A model generated the notes under the pieces. It worked only from the letters and a program-made list of their open reading frames with translations, was not told the DNA's origin and did not search any database. This document shows, one piece after another, positions 6,911 to 14,184 of a DNA stretch of 14,697 nucleotides. The stretch is taken from positions 1 through 14,697 of the forward strand of contig CALEFT010000015.1 in assembly GCA_937876985.1 (NCBI GenBank), written 5' to 3'. The position numbers were made by a program, and so were the translations under genes. The DNA comes from an uncultured Clostridia bacterium (lineage in GTDB: Bacteria; Bacillota; Clostridia; Saccharofermentanales; Saccharofermentanaceae). Position 1 is the first letter of the stretch, and every line of letters starts with the position of its first letter.

Positions 6911-7399
6911 ATGAAGTTAGTTGTTACGGATATTTTGGATTTTGATTTGAATGTGGAAGGTGAGCACAAGCTAGTTGTTGTAAGGGACGACATTAAGCAA
7001 TGTGTAGGCTGTTTTGGATGCTGGGTGAAGACGCCTGGCAAGTGCGTAATTTGCGACGGTTATGAGAACAATTCGGCTGATATGGGTAGGTGCGATGAGT
7101 ATATTATCGTTAGCAAGTGCTGTTATGGCAGCTTTAGTCCTAATATTAAGAAGCTGCTTGATAGGTCGATTGGCTATGTGCATCCTGATTTTGAACTTAG
7201 GGGTGGCGAGATGCACCATAAGCGTAGATATGACAATGTGATTAATCTAACTGCTTATTTTTACGGAGAGAATATTACTGAGGAAGAGAAAGAAACTTGT
7301 AAGGAACTAGTTAGTGCGAATGCGGATAATTTTGATGGCAAGGTTCGTGCTGTAAGGTTTTTGGCAAAGGCAGAAGATTTGAAGGGTGAAGTGCTATGA
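6911..7399 (+). CDS. Flavodoxin-fold protein with CxGCxxC motif (partner A)
   Basis: This 162-residue protein belongs to the NAD(P)H-dependent FMN-reductase/flavodoxin-like group. The hallmark is CVGCFGCWVKTPGKCVI (31-47; C31, C34, C37, C45), a pattern typical of clostridial flavoproteins that may carry an Fe-S cluster or redox-active cysteines. CDEYIIVSKCCYGSFSPNIKKLLDRSIGY (61-89, split by the usual flavodoxin strand and helix) follows. Unlike typical members it has no N-terminal NGSPR-type phosphate loop: the 30 residues before the motif are a short strand segment. It overlaps the next gene by four bases (ATGA at 7396-7399), and that gene supplies a phosphate-loop protein, so the two may act as a pair. 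GAGGTG (6901-6906) precedes the ATG. Substrate unknown. Confidence 0.85.
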   Translation: MKLVVTDILDFDLNVEGEHKLVVVRDDIKQCVGCFGCWVKTPGKCVICDGYENNSADMGRCDEYIIVSKCCYGSFSPNIKKLLDRSIGYVHPDFELRGGEMHHKRRYDNVINLTAYFYGENITEEEKETCKELVSANADNFDGKVRAVRFLAKAEDLKGEVL

Positions 7400-8064
7400 A
7401 AATATCAATAATTAACGGCAGTCCAAAGGGAAAGAAAAGTGCAAGTCAGATGATTATTAGTTCCATGCGTGGTTTTTTCGAGACAGAAGATGATGCCAAT
7501 AGTCAAGGGGAGCTAGAGATTTGTGAGATGATCGTAAATAAGGATAAGCCTCAGTGCGAGATTTCCGATATTTTTGATAGCGATGCTTTGGTTCTTGTCT
7601 TTCCGCTGTACGTGGATGGTATTCCTGGTCATTTACTAGGCTTCTTGGCTAAGTTAGAGGCTTCTTCTGAGAAGTTTACTAGAGCAGATAGAAAGCCTAT
7701 CAAGGTATATGCGGTTTCAAACTGTGGCTTCTACGAGGGTGAGCAGGCGAATGTTGCACTTGATATCGTGCGTAATTGGTCAAATAAGCTTGGCCTTTGT
7801 TACTGCGGTGGAATTGGAATTGGTGGCGGCGGTGCACTGCAAGCTTTTGAGAATATGAAGGCTGGACGTGGTCCTAGAGCACCAATTGATAACAAGCTAT
7901 CTAGCCTTGTAGACAGTATTATAAGTGGAAACAGTCTCGAAAAGAATACATATATTAGCATCGGAATGCCTCGTGGATTATATAAGTTCGGTTCTCATTC
8001 TGGTTGGAGAAGAAGTATTAAGGCTAACGGTCTAAAGCCAAAGGATTTGAATAGACAATTATAA
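7396..8064 (+). CDS. Flavodoxin-fold NAD(P)H-dependent oxidoreductase (partner B)
   Basis: The 222-residue protein opens with a strand and phosphate-binding loop typical of NADPH-dependent FMN reductases (KISIINGSPKGKKSAS, 2-17). Further flavodoxin-fold elements are DSDALVLVFPLYVDGIPGHLL (61-81, the second FMN-contacting loop), then VYAVSNCGFYEGEQA and a glycine-rich stretch GGIGIGGGGALQ. The CxGCxxC motif of partner A is missing. The C-terminal region (about 185-222) with GMPRGLYKFGSHSGW is family-specific; I know similar tails from conserved clostridial proteins but no function. Translation is coupled to partner A by the ATGA overlap. A flavin-dependent reductase acting together with partner A is the best inference. 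Confidence 0.87.
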   Translation: MKISIINGSPKGKKSASQMIISSMRGFFETEDDANSQGELEICEMIVNKDKPQCEISDIFDSDALVLVFPLYVDGIPGHLLGFLAKLEASSEKFTRADRKPIKVYAVSNCGFYEGEQANVALDIVRNWSNKLGLCYCGGIGIGGGGALQAFENMKAGRGPRAPIDNKLSSLVDSIISGNSLEKNTYISIGMPRGLYKFGSHSGWRRSIKANGLKPKDLNRQL

Positions 8065-8090
8065 TATTTTAAGGGAATATTGCTTATAAG

Positions 8091-8867
8091 ATGGATTTAT
8101 TAGTTAAGATTTTGGTTTGTTTAATTGCAGGTGCAGGTGCTGGTATAGGAACAGGATTTGCAGGAATGAGTGCTGCGGCAGTTATCGGTCCTATGCTTGT
8201 TACTTTCTTAGGAATACCTGCATATCATGCAGTTGGAATTGGCCTTATGAGTGATGTTTTGGCTAGTCTAGTTAGTGCATGGACATACAAAAAGAGCGGT
8301 AATCTAGATATTAAGAGGGCTGTTTTGCTATTAATATCGGTATTAGCAATGACTACGGTAGGAAGCTATGTAGCAAGCTTCTTGCCAGAACAGACCATGA
8401 GTGGAACTATGCAGATAGCGATGATTTTCATCGGATTAAGATTCCTTCTTAAACCAGTTCAAAATACTAAGGAACAGATGGCAGAGCAAAGCAGAAATAG
8501 TAGAATTGTTAAGTCTATTGTCGGAGGTTGCATAGTTGGCTTTATTTGTGGAACTGTTGGAGCTGGTGGTGGAATGATGCTTTTGTTCGTTCTCACATCC
8601 TTCTTAGGATATGAAATGCATATAGCGGTTGGAACAAGTGTTTTCATTATGGCTTTTACAGCATTGACTGGTGGTTTAAGTCATTTTGCTGTAAGTGGGA
8701 TGCCCGATATTACAACTCTCGTGCTTTGTGTGGTATTTACTTTTATATGGGCAAGAATTGCTTCAATAATTGCAAATAAAGCATCTGCAAAAACATTAAA
8801 TCGAGTTGTTGGTGTTGTAATGATTGCTACGAGTATTGTTATCTTGGCAGTAAATTATCTAGGCTGA
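8091..8867 (+). CDS. TauE/SafE-family (TSUP) membrane permease
   Basis: This 258-residue integral membrane protein has the duplicated TSUP architecture. The first half carries GIGTGFAGMSAAAVIGPML (18-36) and the second half the matching CGTVGAGGGMMLLFVLTSFLGY (153-174). Around eight hydrophobic segments are separated by a basic cytoplasmic loop near 121-142. Family members move sulfur-containing or small organic anions such as sulfite, sulfoacetate or taurine-derived products; the substrate here is not determined. Only 26 bases separate it from the flavoprotein pair, with no terminator, so it is probably the third gene of that unit. AAGGGA at 8071 is rather far from the ATG, so the ribosome binding site is weak. 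The gene ends 14 bases from the end of the convergent kinase gene. Confidence 0.9.
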   Translation: MDLLVKILVCLIAGAGAGIGTGFAGMSAAAVIGPMLVTFLGIPAYHAVGIGLMSDVLASLVSAWTYKKSGNLDIKRAVLLLISVLAMTTVGSYVASFLPEQTMSGTMQIAMIFIGLRFLLKPVQNTKEQMAEQSRNSRIVKSIVGGCIVGFICGTVGAGGGMMLLFVLTSFLGYEMHIAVGTSVFIMAFTALTGGLSHFAVSGMPDITTLVLCVVFTFIWARIASIIANKASAKTLNRVVGVVMIATSIVILAVNYLG

Positions 8868-8881
8868 TCATCAGAATTCCA

Positions 8882-11026
8882 TCAAGAGCCCTTGAAGACA
8901 ATCTCGAAAGTAGTTCCTACGCCAAGCTCGGACTCCACGTTTATTGTCGCATCGTGCTTGTCTACTACCATTTTTACAATGGCAAGTCCAAGTCCTGTTC
9001 CGTGAATATTCTGACCAGAATTACTTGCACGGTAGAACCTATCGAAAATATTAGGCAACGCATCACTTGGAATACCGATACCATTATCGCTGATTTTCAT
9101 ATGAACATTATTTGTGTCAGTATTTCTCCACGCAGATATGCTTATGTGCGCCTTTTCCTTCGAATAGTTGACTGCATTCGACAATAAATTGTTCACCATT
9201 CGCGACAATTTCTTGTGGTCTGCCATAATCAGAAGTGGATCAGTGTCTGGCAGGTTTATCTCGATTGTATGCTCTTTCTCATCTAACTCAATCTTGAATA
9301 GCGCATATTCCTCGAAAAGCAATTCGCATAACGACAGCTCCATGAATTGGAATTCGTCTCCCGATGACTCCATTCTTGAGATTTCTACGAGGTCTGATAC
9401 GATACATTCCATTTGGTCGGAACGCTTCTTAATATTTGTAAGGTACTCGATACGGCGTTCCGAAGAGAGTTTACCTTCTCCCTTTGTAAGGAGCTCCGCA
9501 TAACCAGAGATTGCTGTGATTGGTGTTCGCAGGTCGTGTGATACATTACTCATGATATTACGACGAGCTTTCTCATTGGCCATTAACTGCTTATTTGTGC
9601 GGTGTAAATCACGGTTAATTTCAGAGATGTGACTAGTTTTCTCTTCGACGATAGTCTGGAGATGCTTTGTCGTATGGATGAGTGTTTTGTATTGAATAGA
9701 ATATTTATATAAGAACATTCCGATAATTGCCAGCATTACAAAGACTAAGTAGATGGAATATAGCGGAATATTAGAAATTGGCATATTCTCATTAAGCATT
9801 GTAAGGAAAATGAAGATAGTACTAATAGAAGCACATATTGCTATTGTTGAATGCTTTTCGTTAAGGTGGTGAAGCAAAACCTTAATAATGCAGATTACTG
9901 ACGATAGACATGTGAAAATATAACTTACAATAGTAATAAAGCCACTTTTCACAAGTTCTACATTTGTGAATAGTAACAAGATGAGTATTATTCCAATAAT
10001 GGTGATCGCATATACATCGTAGTGGAGTTTGTAAGGCGATGCTTTTCGAGAGCGACGCGCCTGATTGGTGTAATAGAAAAGTGAATCAATGAACCAGTAT
10101 GACACGACAACGCTGACGATAGAGATAGAGAAGAGGAGCACATCCTTAATGACAGACAGCAAGGAGATGAAGCCGGCGTCGATTAATAGATATGCATTTA
10201 CGAGGATTATGAACAGGCAGTACAAGAAGTATTTTGCCTTGTGCTGGAACGTCTTGATGAGGAAAAGGCCACCGAGAATGGATGCGATGGAAATCGTGAG
10301 GCAAAGCGTGAGCCAGGTTGTTGGCACTGTGGATAGATAGGTTGAAGTGGATGCGTACTCTAAGGCTGGGTAGGAGATTAGTCCTGGAGCCGAGCTATTG
10401 TAAAGACTATATACGATAATTGCGAGGTCTACGACATTGTCTTCGCCAGGAAAAATTGTGATATTTTGGTAGCCAGCGGTGTATTTACCATTCTCGCTTT
10501 TGTCTGGGTTTCCCAAGGCGCCAAGATATTGTCCATCTGCATATATGTATGCACGTCCATTTACGTGAGATAGGTTTAAGTTAAGAGAAGTAACATCATC
10601 TGGAAATACTACGCTAGTAAAATATGCACCAGAGTGGAGAGTGAGTCCGTCCATCTCGAAAGGCACGTACTCGAAATTCATATAATCACTACCTAAGTCG
10701 TACCAACCTGATGAGGAAATATTAGCATTTGTGTATGCTTCGCGATTGGCAGGCGAAGCTCCTGTGGCAACGGCATCCTCGATTCTATAATTTGGCACAA
10801 ATGTCCAGCCGCCAGTAAGGAAATAGCTTCCGTAGAACGGGCTTCTAGAATCGAGCTTGATTGCCCCTTTTGTCAAATCGTAGGAATATGAATAGTTTGG
10901 CTTAGTATTAAGCATCGAGTAGAACAAAGTGATAATTAGATAGAGCACAATAAATAGAAGCGCAAAAATGAGCTTTATCGTGTTCTCGTTCTTCTTGCTA
11001 AATACAGTTAAGTCTAATTCGTTCAT
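8882..11026 (-). CDS. Sensor histidine kinase with 7TMR-DISM-like sensor region
   Basis: The 714-residue kinase starts with a short cytoplasmic tail and a membrane segment (about 17-38). A beta-rich external domain follows (about 41-230; GGWTFVPNY, WYDLG, GRAYIYADGQYLG). Seven hydrophobic segments then occur near 236-258, 265-286, 289-317, 339-355, 361-386, 393-411 and 420-442, so the layout matches 7TMR-DISM receptors whose external domain may bind a carbohydrate-like ligand. A coiled coil (about 445-490) leads to HisKA with NVSHDLRTPI (phospho-accepting H497), the N box NNLLSNAVNYS (N613, N617), DNGIGIP (647-653), FDRFYR and GTGLGLAIV (676-684). It is the partner of the response regulator upstream, but a terminator lies between them. 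AGAGGA precedes the start. The ligand is unknown. Confidence 0.95.
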   Translation of the reverse strand: MNELDLTVFSKKNENTIKLIFALLFIVLYLIITLFYSMLNTKPNYSYSYDLTKGAIKLDSRSPFYGSYFLTGGWTFVPNYRIEDAVATGASPANREAYTNANISSSGWYDLGSDYMNFEYVPFEMDGLTLHSGAYFTSVVFPDDVTSLNLNLSHVNGRAYIYADGQYLGALGNPDKSENGKYTAGYQNITIFPGEDNVVDLAIIVYSLYNSSAPGLISYPALEYASTSTYLSTVPTTWLTLCLTISIASILGGLFLIKTFQHKAKYFLYCLFIILVNAYLLIDAGFISLLSVIKDVLLFSISIVSVVVSYWFIDSLFYYTNQARRSRKASPYKLHYDVYAITIIGIILILLLFTNVELVKSGFITIVSYIFTCLSSVICIIKVLLHHLNEKHSTIAICASISTIFIFLTMLNENMPISNIPLYSIYLVFVMLAIIGMFLYKYSIQYKTLIHTTKHLQTIVEEKTSHISEINRDLHRTNKQLMANEKARRNIMSNVSHDLRTPITAISGYAELLTKGEGKLSSERRIEYLTNIKKRSDQMECIVSDLVEISRMESSGDEFQFMELSLCELLFEEYALFKIELDEKEHTIEINLPDTDPLLIMADHKKLSRMVNNLLSNAVNYSKEKAHISISAWRNTDTNNVHMKISDNGIGIPSDALPNIFDRFYRASNSGQNIHGTGLGLAIVKMVVDKHDATINVESELGVGTTFEIVFKGS

Positions 11027-11072
11027 TTGATCCTCTTGGCGTGCTCGTACTAGTGTTTAACTTCCATAATCG

Positions 11073-11107
11073 AAAAACAGGACGCATCTTAACAAAAATG
11101 CGTCCTG
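11073..11107 (-). terminator. Intrinsic terminator between response regulator and kinase
   Basis: On the minus strand, CAGGACGCAT (11107-11098) pairs perfectly with ATGCGTCCTG (11087-11078), a 10-bp stem with a ten-base loop. TTTTT (11077-11073) follows. On the plus strand no T run follows, so it acts on transcripts from the response regulator. It lies 19 bases beyond the regulator's last codon and 46 bases before the kinase start. Confidence 0.88.
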
Positions 11108-11126
11108 CCAAATCTTGCAAAATCAA

Positions 11127-11834
11127 TTACTTCAAGCTAACGCTGTTACGAATTGGTGGGTAAGCGAAAGAATAGCCGAGTCCCCACTCAGTCTTGATGA
11201 ATGTAATATCTGGAGCAACCTTCTCCATCTTCTTACGAAGATAAGAAATGTTAACCATTACAAGGTGGTTGTCACAATTTGTGTCATCTCCCCAAACATG
11301 AGAATAAATTCTCTGGAATGGAACAATTACATTAGGTGTCTCGCAAAGAAGTCTCAAAATATCGAACTCTCTATTTGTCAAGTGAATAGGGAGGTCATTG
11401 ATAGTAACTTCACGAGTTTTAACATTGATTCGAAGTGGATTAAATTCAATCAAGAAGCCCTCAGAAGACATGTTACGCTTAATGTGTGCCTTGATTCTAA
11501 GAGTGAGCTCTGGTAGTGAATAAGGCTTAGTAATATAGTCGTCTGCACCAGCTGTAAGTCCAGCAATCTTGTCCTCGTCCTGATCCTTCGCAGTAAGGAA
11601 GATGATAGGAGCCTTAGTGTAAACTTGAATCTTCGCTGGAAGTGCAAAACCATCACCATCTGGTAGCATTACATCCAAAACGATACAATCGAGGTTGATA
11701 ACCTGAATAATCTTCATTGCTTCTGCGATAGTTTCAGCAGTATAAATCTCGAAACCCTCATCCTCTAGGTAAGATTTATTAATTTCCAAAATATCGCTAG
11801 CATCATCGACTAGCAAAACCTTCTCGTGTGCCAT
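11127..11834 (-). CDS. OmpR/PhoB-family response regulator
   Basis: The 235-residue protein has a complete receiver domain: acidic pair D10-D11, phospho-acceptor D54 in VLDVMLPDGDG, T81 and K103 (TKPY). It ends in a winged-helix output domain (about 130-228) with LTNREFDILRLL, then VWGDDTNCDNHLVMVNISYLRKKM (split by the recognition helix) and GLGYSF. It should regulate genes in response to the kinase encoded just downstream. A good ribosome binding site (AGGGGGA, 11847-11841) lies six bases before the ATG, and the promoter is at 11879-11906. The gene ends in a strong terminator, so much of its transcript may be monocistronic, allowing the regulator to be made in excess of the kinase. Target genes are not evident. 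Confidence 0.96.
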   Translation of the reverse strand: MAHEKVLLVDDASDILEINKSYLEDEGFEIYTAETIAEAMKIIQVINLDCIVLDVMLPDGDGFALPAKIQVYTKAPIIFLTAKDQDEDKIAGLTAGADDYITKPYSLPELTLRIKAHIKRNMSSEGFLIEFNPLRINVKTREVTINDLPIHLTNREFDILRLLCETPNVIVPFQRIYSHVWGDDTNCDNHLVMVNISYLRKKMEKVAPDITFIKTEWGLGYSFAYPPIRNSVSLK

Positions 11835-11878
11835 AAATATTCCCCCTAATTGAATGATTTACAATAATATATGACTCT

Positions 11879-11906
11879 ATTATAATTGATTTTGTCCTTA
11901 AATCAA
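11879..11906 (-). promoter_or_regulatory. Promoter of the response regulator gene
   Basis: On the minus strand, TTGATT (11906-11901), a 16-base spacer, then consensus TATAAT (11884-11879). The -35 overlaps the -35 of the divergent polymerase promoter (11903-11932), so the two may compete or share a regulator. Confidence 0.7.
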
Positions 11907-11932
11907 CAGGAAATATCACAAATTTTTATAAT
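11903..11932 (+). promoter_or_regulatory. Probable promoter of the Y-family polymerase gene
   Basis: TCAACA (11903-11908), 18-base spacer, consensus TATAAT (11927-11932). The expected start near 11939 lies directly before the repeated AAGAACA motifs (11946-11980). Confidence 0.55.
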
Positions 11933-11945
11933 TATCAAACTCGAA

Positions 11946-11980
11946 AAGAACAAGTTCTTAAACAAGAACAAATAAGAACA
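11946..11980 (+). promoter_or_regulatory. Candidate operator: AAGAACA repeats and GAAC-AA-GTTC palindrome
   Basis: AAGAACA occurs at 11946-11952, 11964-11970 and 11974-11980. The first copy continues into an inverted copy, giving AAGAAC-AA-GTTCTT (11946-11959). The cluster sits at the expected transcription start of a translesion polymerase gene, where an SOS operator would be expected. GAAC and GTTC are the half sites of Gram-positive LexA boxes, but those have four bases between the halves and here there are two. So this is either a variant box or a site for another repressor. Confidence 0.45.
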
Positions 11981-11997
11981 AAGAGGTTTCCCTATAA

Positions 11998-13230
11998 ATG
12001 TCGAGAATTATTTTGCATGTGGATCAAAACTGTTTTTTCGCTTCGGTAGAGATGATAAGCAAGCCGGAGCTTCGCAGTGTGCCAATGGCAGTAGTAGGCG
12101 ACATAGAAGAACGCCATGGAATAATTCTTGCCAAAAATCAGCTCGCCTCCGAAGCAGGAGTCAAGACTGCCGAAGCAATATGGATAGCGAAGACAAAATC
12201 TCCAGAACTTGTAACAGTGCTCGCTCATTACGAGGACTATCAATTCTATTCGTATAAAATTCGCGATATGTTCTTAGAATATACTGACCAGGTCGAGCCA
12301 TATGGCTTAGACGAGTGCTGGCTCGACATTACGGACTATGTGACTTTGCGACTTGAAGCTAGTAGCAAAGGCTCTGATAGTAGCTACAACACTAACAGGG
12401 ACAAGCTTTCCATATGGGAAGAGGCTAGACAAGTCGCCGACGAGATTCGCGCAAGAGTACGAGACGAATACCAGCTTACGTGCTCAGTAGGAGTTAGCTT
12501 TAATAAAGTATTTGCAAAGCTTGGGTCAGACTATAAGAAACCAGACGCAACAACAGTAATCACACCGGACAATTTCCGAGACATCGTCTGGCCACTTGAT
12601 GCAGGAGACCTGCTCTACGTCGGCAAGAAAACCAACGAACAGCTTAAGAAAATCAACATCACTACGATAGGCGACATCGCTAATGTCGACCGAGAATTTC
12701 TAGTGAAATATCTAGGTAAGCACGGCATCTCAATGTGGGACTACGCTAACGGCCTTGACGAAGAAGAGGTTAAGAAGGTCGATTACCAGCACGACATTAA
12801 GTCCGTTGGCAATTCAACTACCAAAAGCAAAGACCTAACCAACCGTAACGAAGTAATGCTGACCTTCAAATCCTTATCTGGCAAGGTCGCAACGAGACTA
12901 AGACGCTACAAAATGATAGGCGAAGTAGTCCAAATCACAATCCGCGACGAGAATTTGCACATCATTGACAGACAATGCGTGATGCCACATGCAACGAACA
13001 ATCAGGACGAGATTTTGAGGCATGCGATGATGCTTTTCGATGAAAATTATTCTTGGGAGAAAAATATTCGCAGCGTTGGCGTGCGCGTAACTTCGCTTTT
13101 TCCCGAGGACACAAAAGTGCAGATGACACTCGACGAGCTTGCTACAGACAAAAGTTCGGATAATGACGACAAGCTGAGCCGCACAATCGACGAACTGAAA
13201 TTGAAATTCGGGGAGGACATTTTCTTGTGA
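11998..13230 (+). CDS. dinB: Y-family translesion DNA polymerase (DinB/Pol IV-like)
   Basis: This 410-residue enzyme copies damaged templates. The catalytic acids are present: D9 in HVDQNCFFASVE and D105-E106 in GLDECWLDITDY. F14 in the same first motif corresponds to the steric gate against ribonucleotides. Palm and fingers residues continue with CSVGVSFNKVFAKLGSDYKKP (162-182, split by the conserved SxNK-type motif). Thumb helix-hairpin-helix residues lie near 200-240 and the little-finger domain near 270-370. A Ser/Asn-rich stretch at about 121-134 looks like a loop insertion. The expected C-terminal clamp motif is degenerate: VQMTLDEL at 374-381, with LD in place of LF. The gene shares its control region with the divergent response regulator and overlaps the radical SAM gene by four bases. 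AAAGAGG precedes the ATG. The DECWLD form is common in a clostridial branch. Confidence 0.94.
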   Translation: MSRIILHVDQNCFFASVEMISKPELRSVPMAVVGDIEERHGIILAKNQLASEAGVKTAEAIWIAKTKSPELVTVLAHYEDYQFYSYKIRDMFLEYTDQVEPYGLDECWLDITDYVTLRLEASSKGSDSSYNTNRDKLSIWEEARQVADEIRARVRDEYQLTCSVGVSFNKVFAKLGSDYKKPDATTVITPDNFRDIVWPLDAGDLLYVGKKTNEQLKKINITTIGDIANVDREFLVKYLGKHGISMWDYANGLDEEEVKKVDYQHDIKSVGNSTTKSKDLTNRNEVMLTFKSLSGKVATRLRRYKMIGEVVQITIRDENLHIIDRQCVMPHATNNQDEILRHAMMLFDENYSWEKNIRSVGVRVTSLFPEDTKVQMTLDELATDKSSDNDDKLSRTIDELKLKFGEDIFL

Positions 13231-14102
13231 GATTTCTAGACGCGAACACGCACTACAGGAACAAGTACGGCGCCAAAGTCTACCGCGTCGCCGTAAGCCT
13301 CGACGTAACCTGCCCGAACCGCGACGGCACCAAGGGAACTGGCGGCTGCATTTTCTGCTCAGCTGGCGGCTCCGGCGAATTCGCCTCGAAGGCATCCCAA
13401 AGCATCACCGAGCAAATCGATAGCGGCATCGAGCTTTTATCCTCCAAAATCAAGGGCGACGCAAAATACATCTGCTATTTTCAAAGCTTCACAAGCACCT
13501 ACTGCCAAGCTTCCTACCTGCGCGAAAAGCTTCTTGCCGCAGCAAGTGACCCTCGAATTGTCGCAATTACTATCGGCACGCGCCCGGACTGTCTATCCGA
13601 CGACATTCTTGATGTTTTGTCAGAAGTCAATTCGTTATGTGAGGTCTCAGTCGAACTTGGTCTTCAAACTTCAAATGAGACGACAGCAAGGTTAATCAAT
13701 CGCTGTTATCCGCTAGAAGTGTACGATCAAGCCGTTAAGAAACTCCGTTTGCGCGGAATTGAGGTGGTCACACATATTATTCTCGGTTTACCAAATGAAA
13801 CGACAGAGGATGCACTTAATACGGTTCGCCATGCCTTAACGTGCGGCACTAATGGACTTAAATTTACTTGTCTATATGTAGCTAGTGGCACAAAACTAGA
13901 GGAGCTATGGCGAGATGGCAAATATCAGGAATTGAGTATGAACGAGTATTTCGCTATGCTTGATGCGTGCCTAGAAATTGTCCCTTCAGATATAGTAATA
14001 TATAGAATAACTGGAGATTGCCCAAAGAAAATATTGCTTGCACCAATGTGGACTGCGAACAAGAGGGCAGTAATAAACTATATAAATAATAAATACAAAT
14101 AA
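13227..14102 (+). CDS. TIGR01212-family radical SAM protein (YhcC/YtqA-like)
   Basis: The 291-residue protein has the family's radical SAM cysteines C29, C41 and C44 in TCPNRDGTKGTGGCIFC. Other family blocks are YFQSFTSTY (84-92), IGTRPDCL (117-124), ELGLQTSNETT (143-153), HIILGLPNET (183-192), YRITGDCP (259-266) and LLAPMW (270-275). The enzyme should bind a 4Fe-4S cluster and cleave S-adenosylmethionine. From memory, the B. subtilis relative YtqA (MnmL) takes part in wobble-uridine modification of tRNA together with YtqB; I infer a similar role here with moderate confidence. Its usual partner methyltransferase is not in this window. The start is GTG 13227, overlapping the polymerase stop, with GGGGAGG (13210-13216) upstream. 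The first third is clearly richer in G+C than the rest. Confidence 0.93.
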   Translation: MRFLDANTHYRNKYGAKVYRVAVSLDVTCPNRDGTKGTGGCIFCSAGGSGEFASKASQSITEQIDSGIELLSSKIKGDAKYICYFQSFTSTYCQASYLREKLLAAASDPRIVAITIGTRPDCLSDDILDVLSEVNSLCEVSVELGLQTSNETTARLINRCYPLEVYDQAVKKLRLRGIEVVTHIILGLPNETTEDALNTVRHALTCGTNGLKFTCLYVASGTKLEELWRDGKYQELSMNEYFAMLDACLEIVPSDIVIYRITGDCPKKILLAPMWTANKRAVINYINNKYK

Positions 14103-14184
14103 TACGTTCAAAAATAATAAGAGTAAACGATTAACAGAATATGCACTGACATTTGATTAGAAAGAAAGCCAGGAGGTAGTAGCA

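Noticed and set aside
8882..11026. Plus-strand open frames opposite the kinase gene (for example 9168-9503 and 10089-10340)
   Set aside because: They lie antisense to a clearly coding sequence with intact kinase motifs, have no ribosome binding sites and encode no recognisable protein.
11966..11979. An alphaproteobacterial-type LexA box (GAAC-N7-GAAC)
   Set aside because: The direct repeat has six bases between half sites, not seven, and the window is from a Firmicute-like organism.
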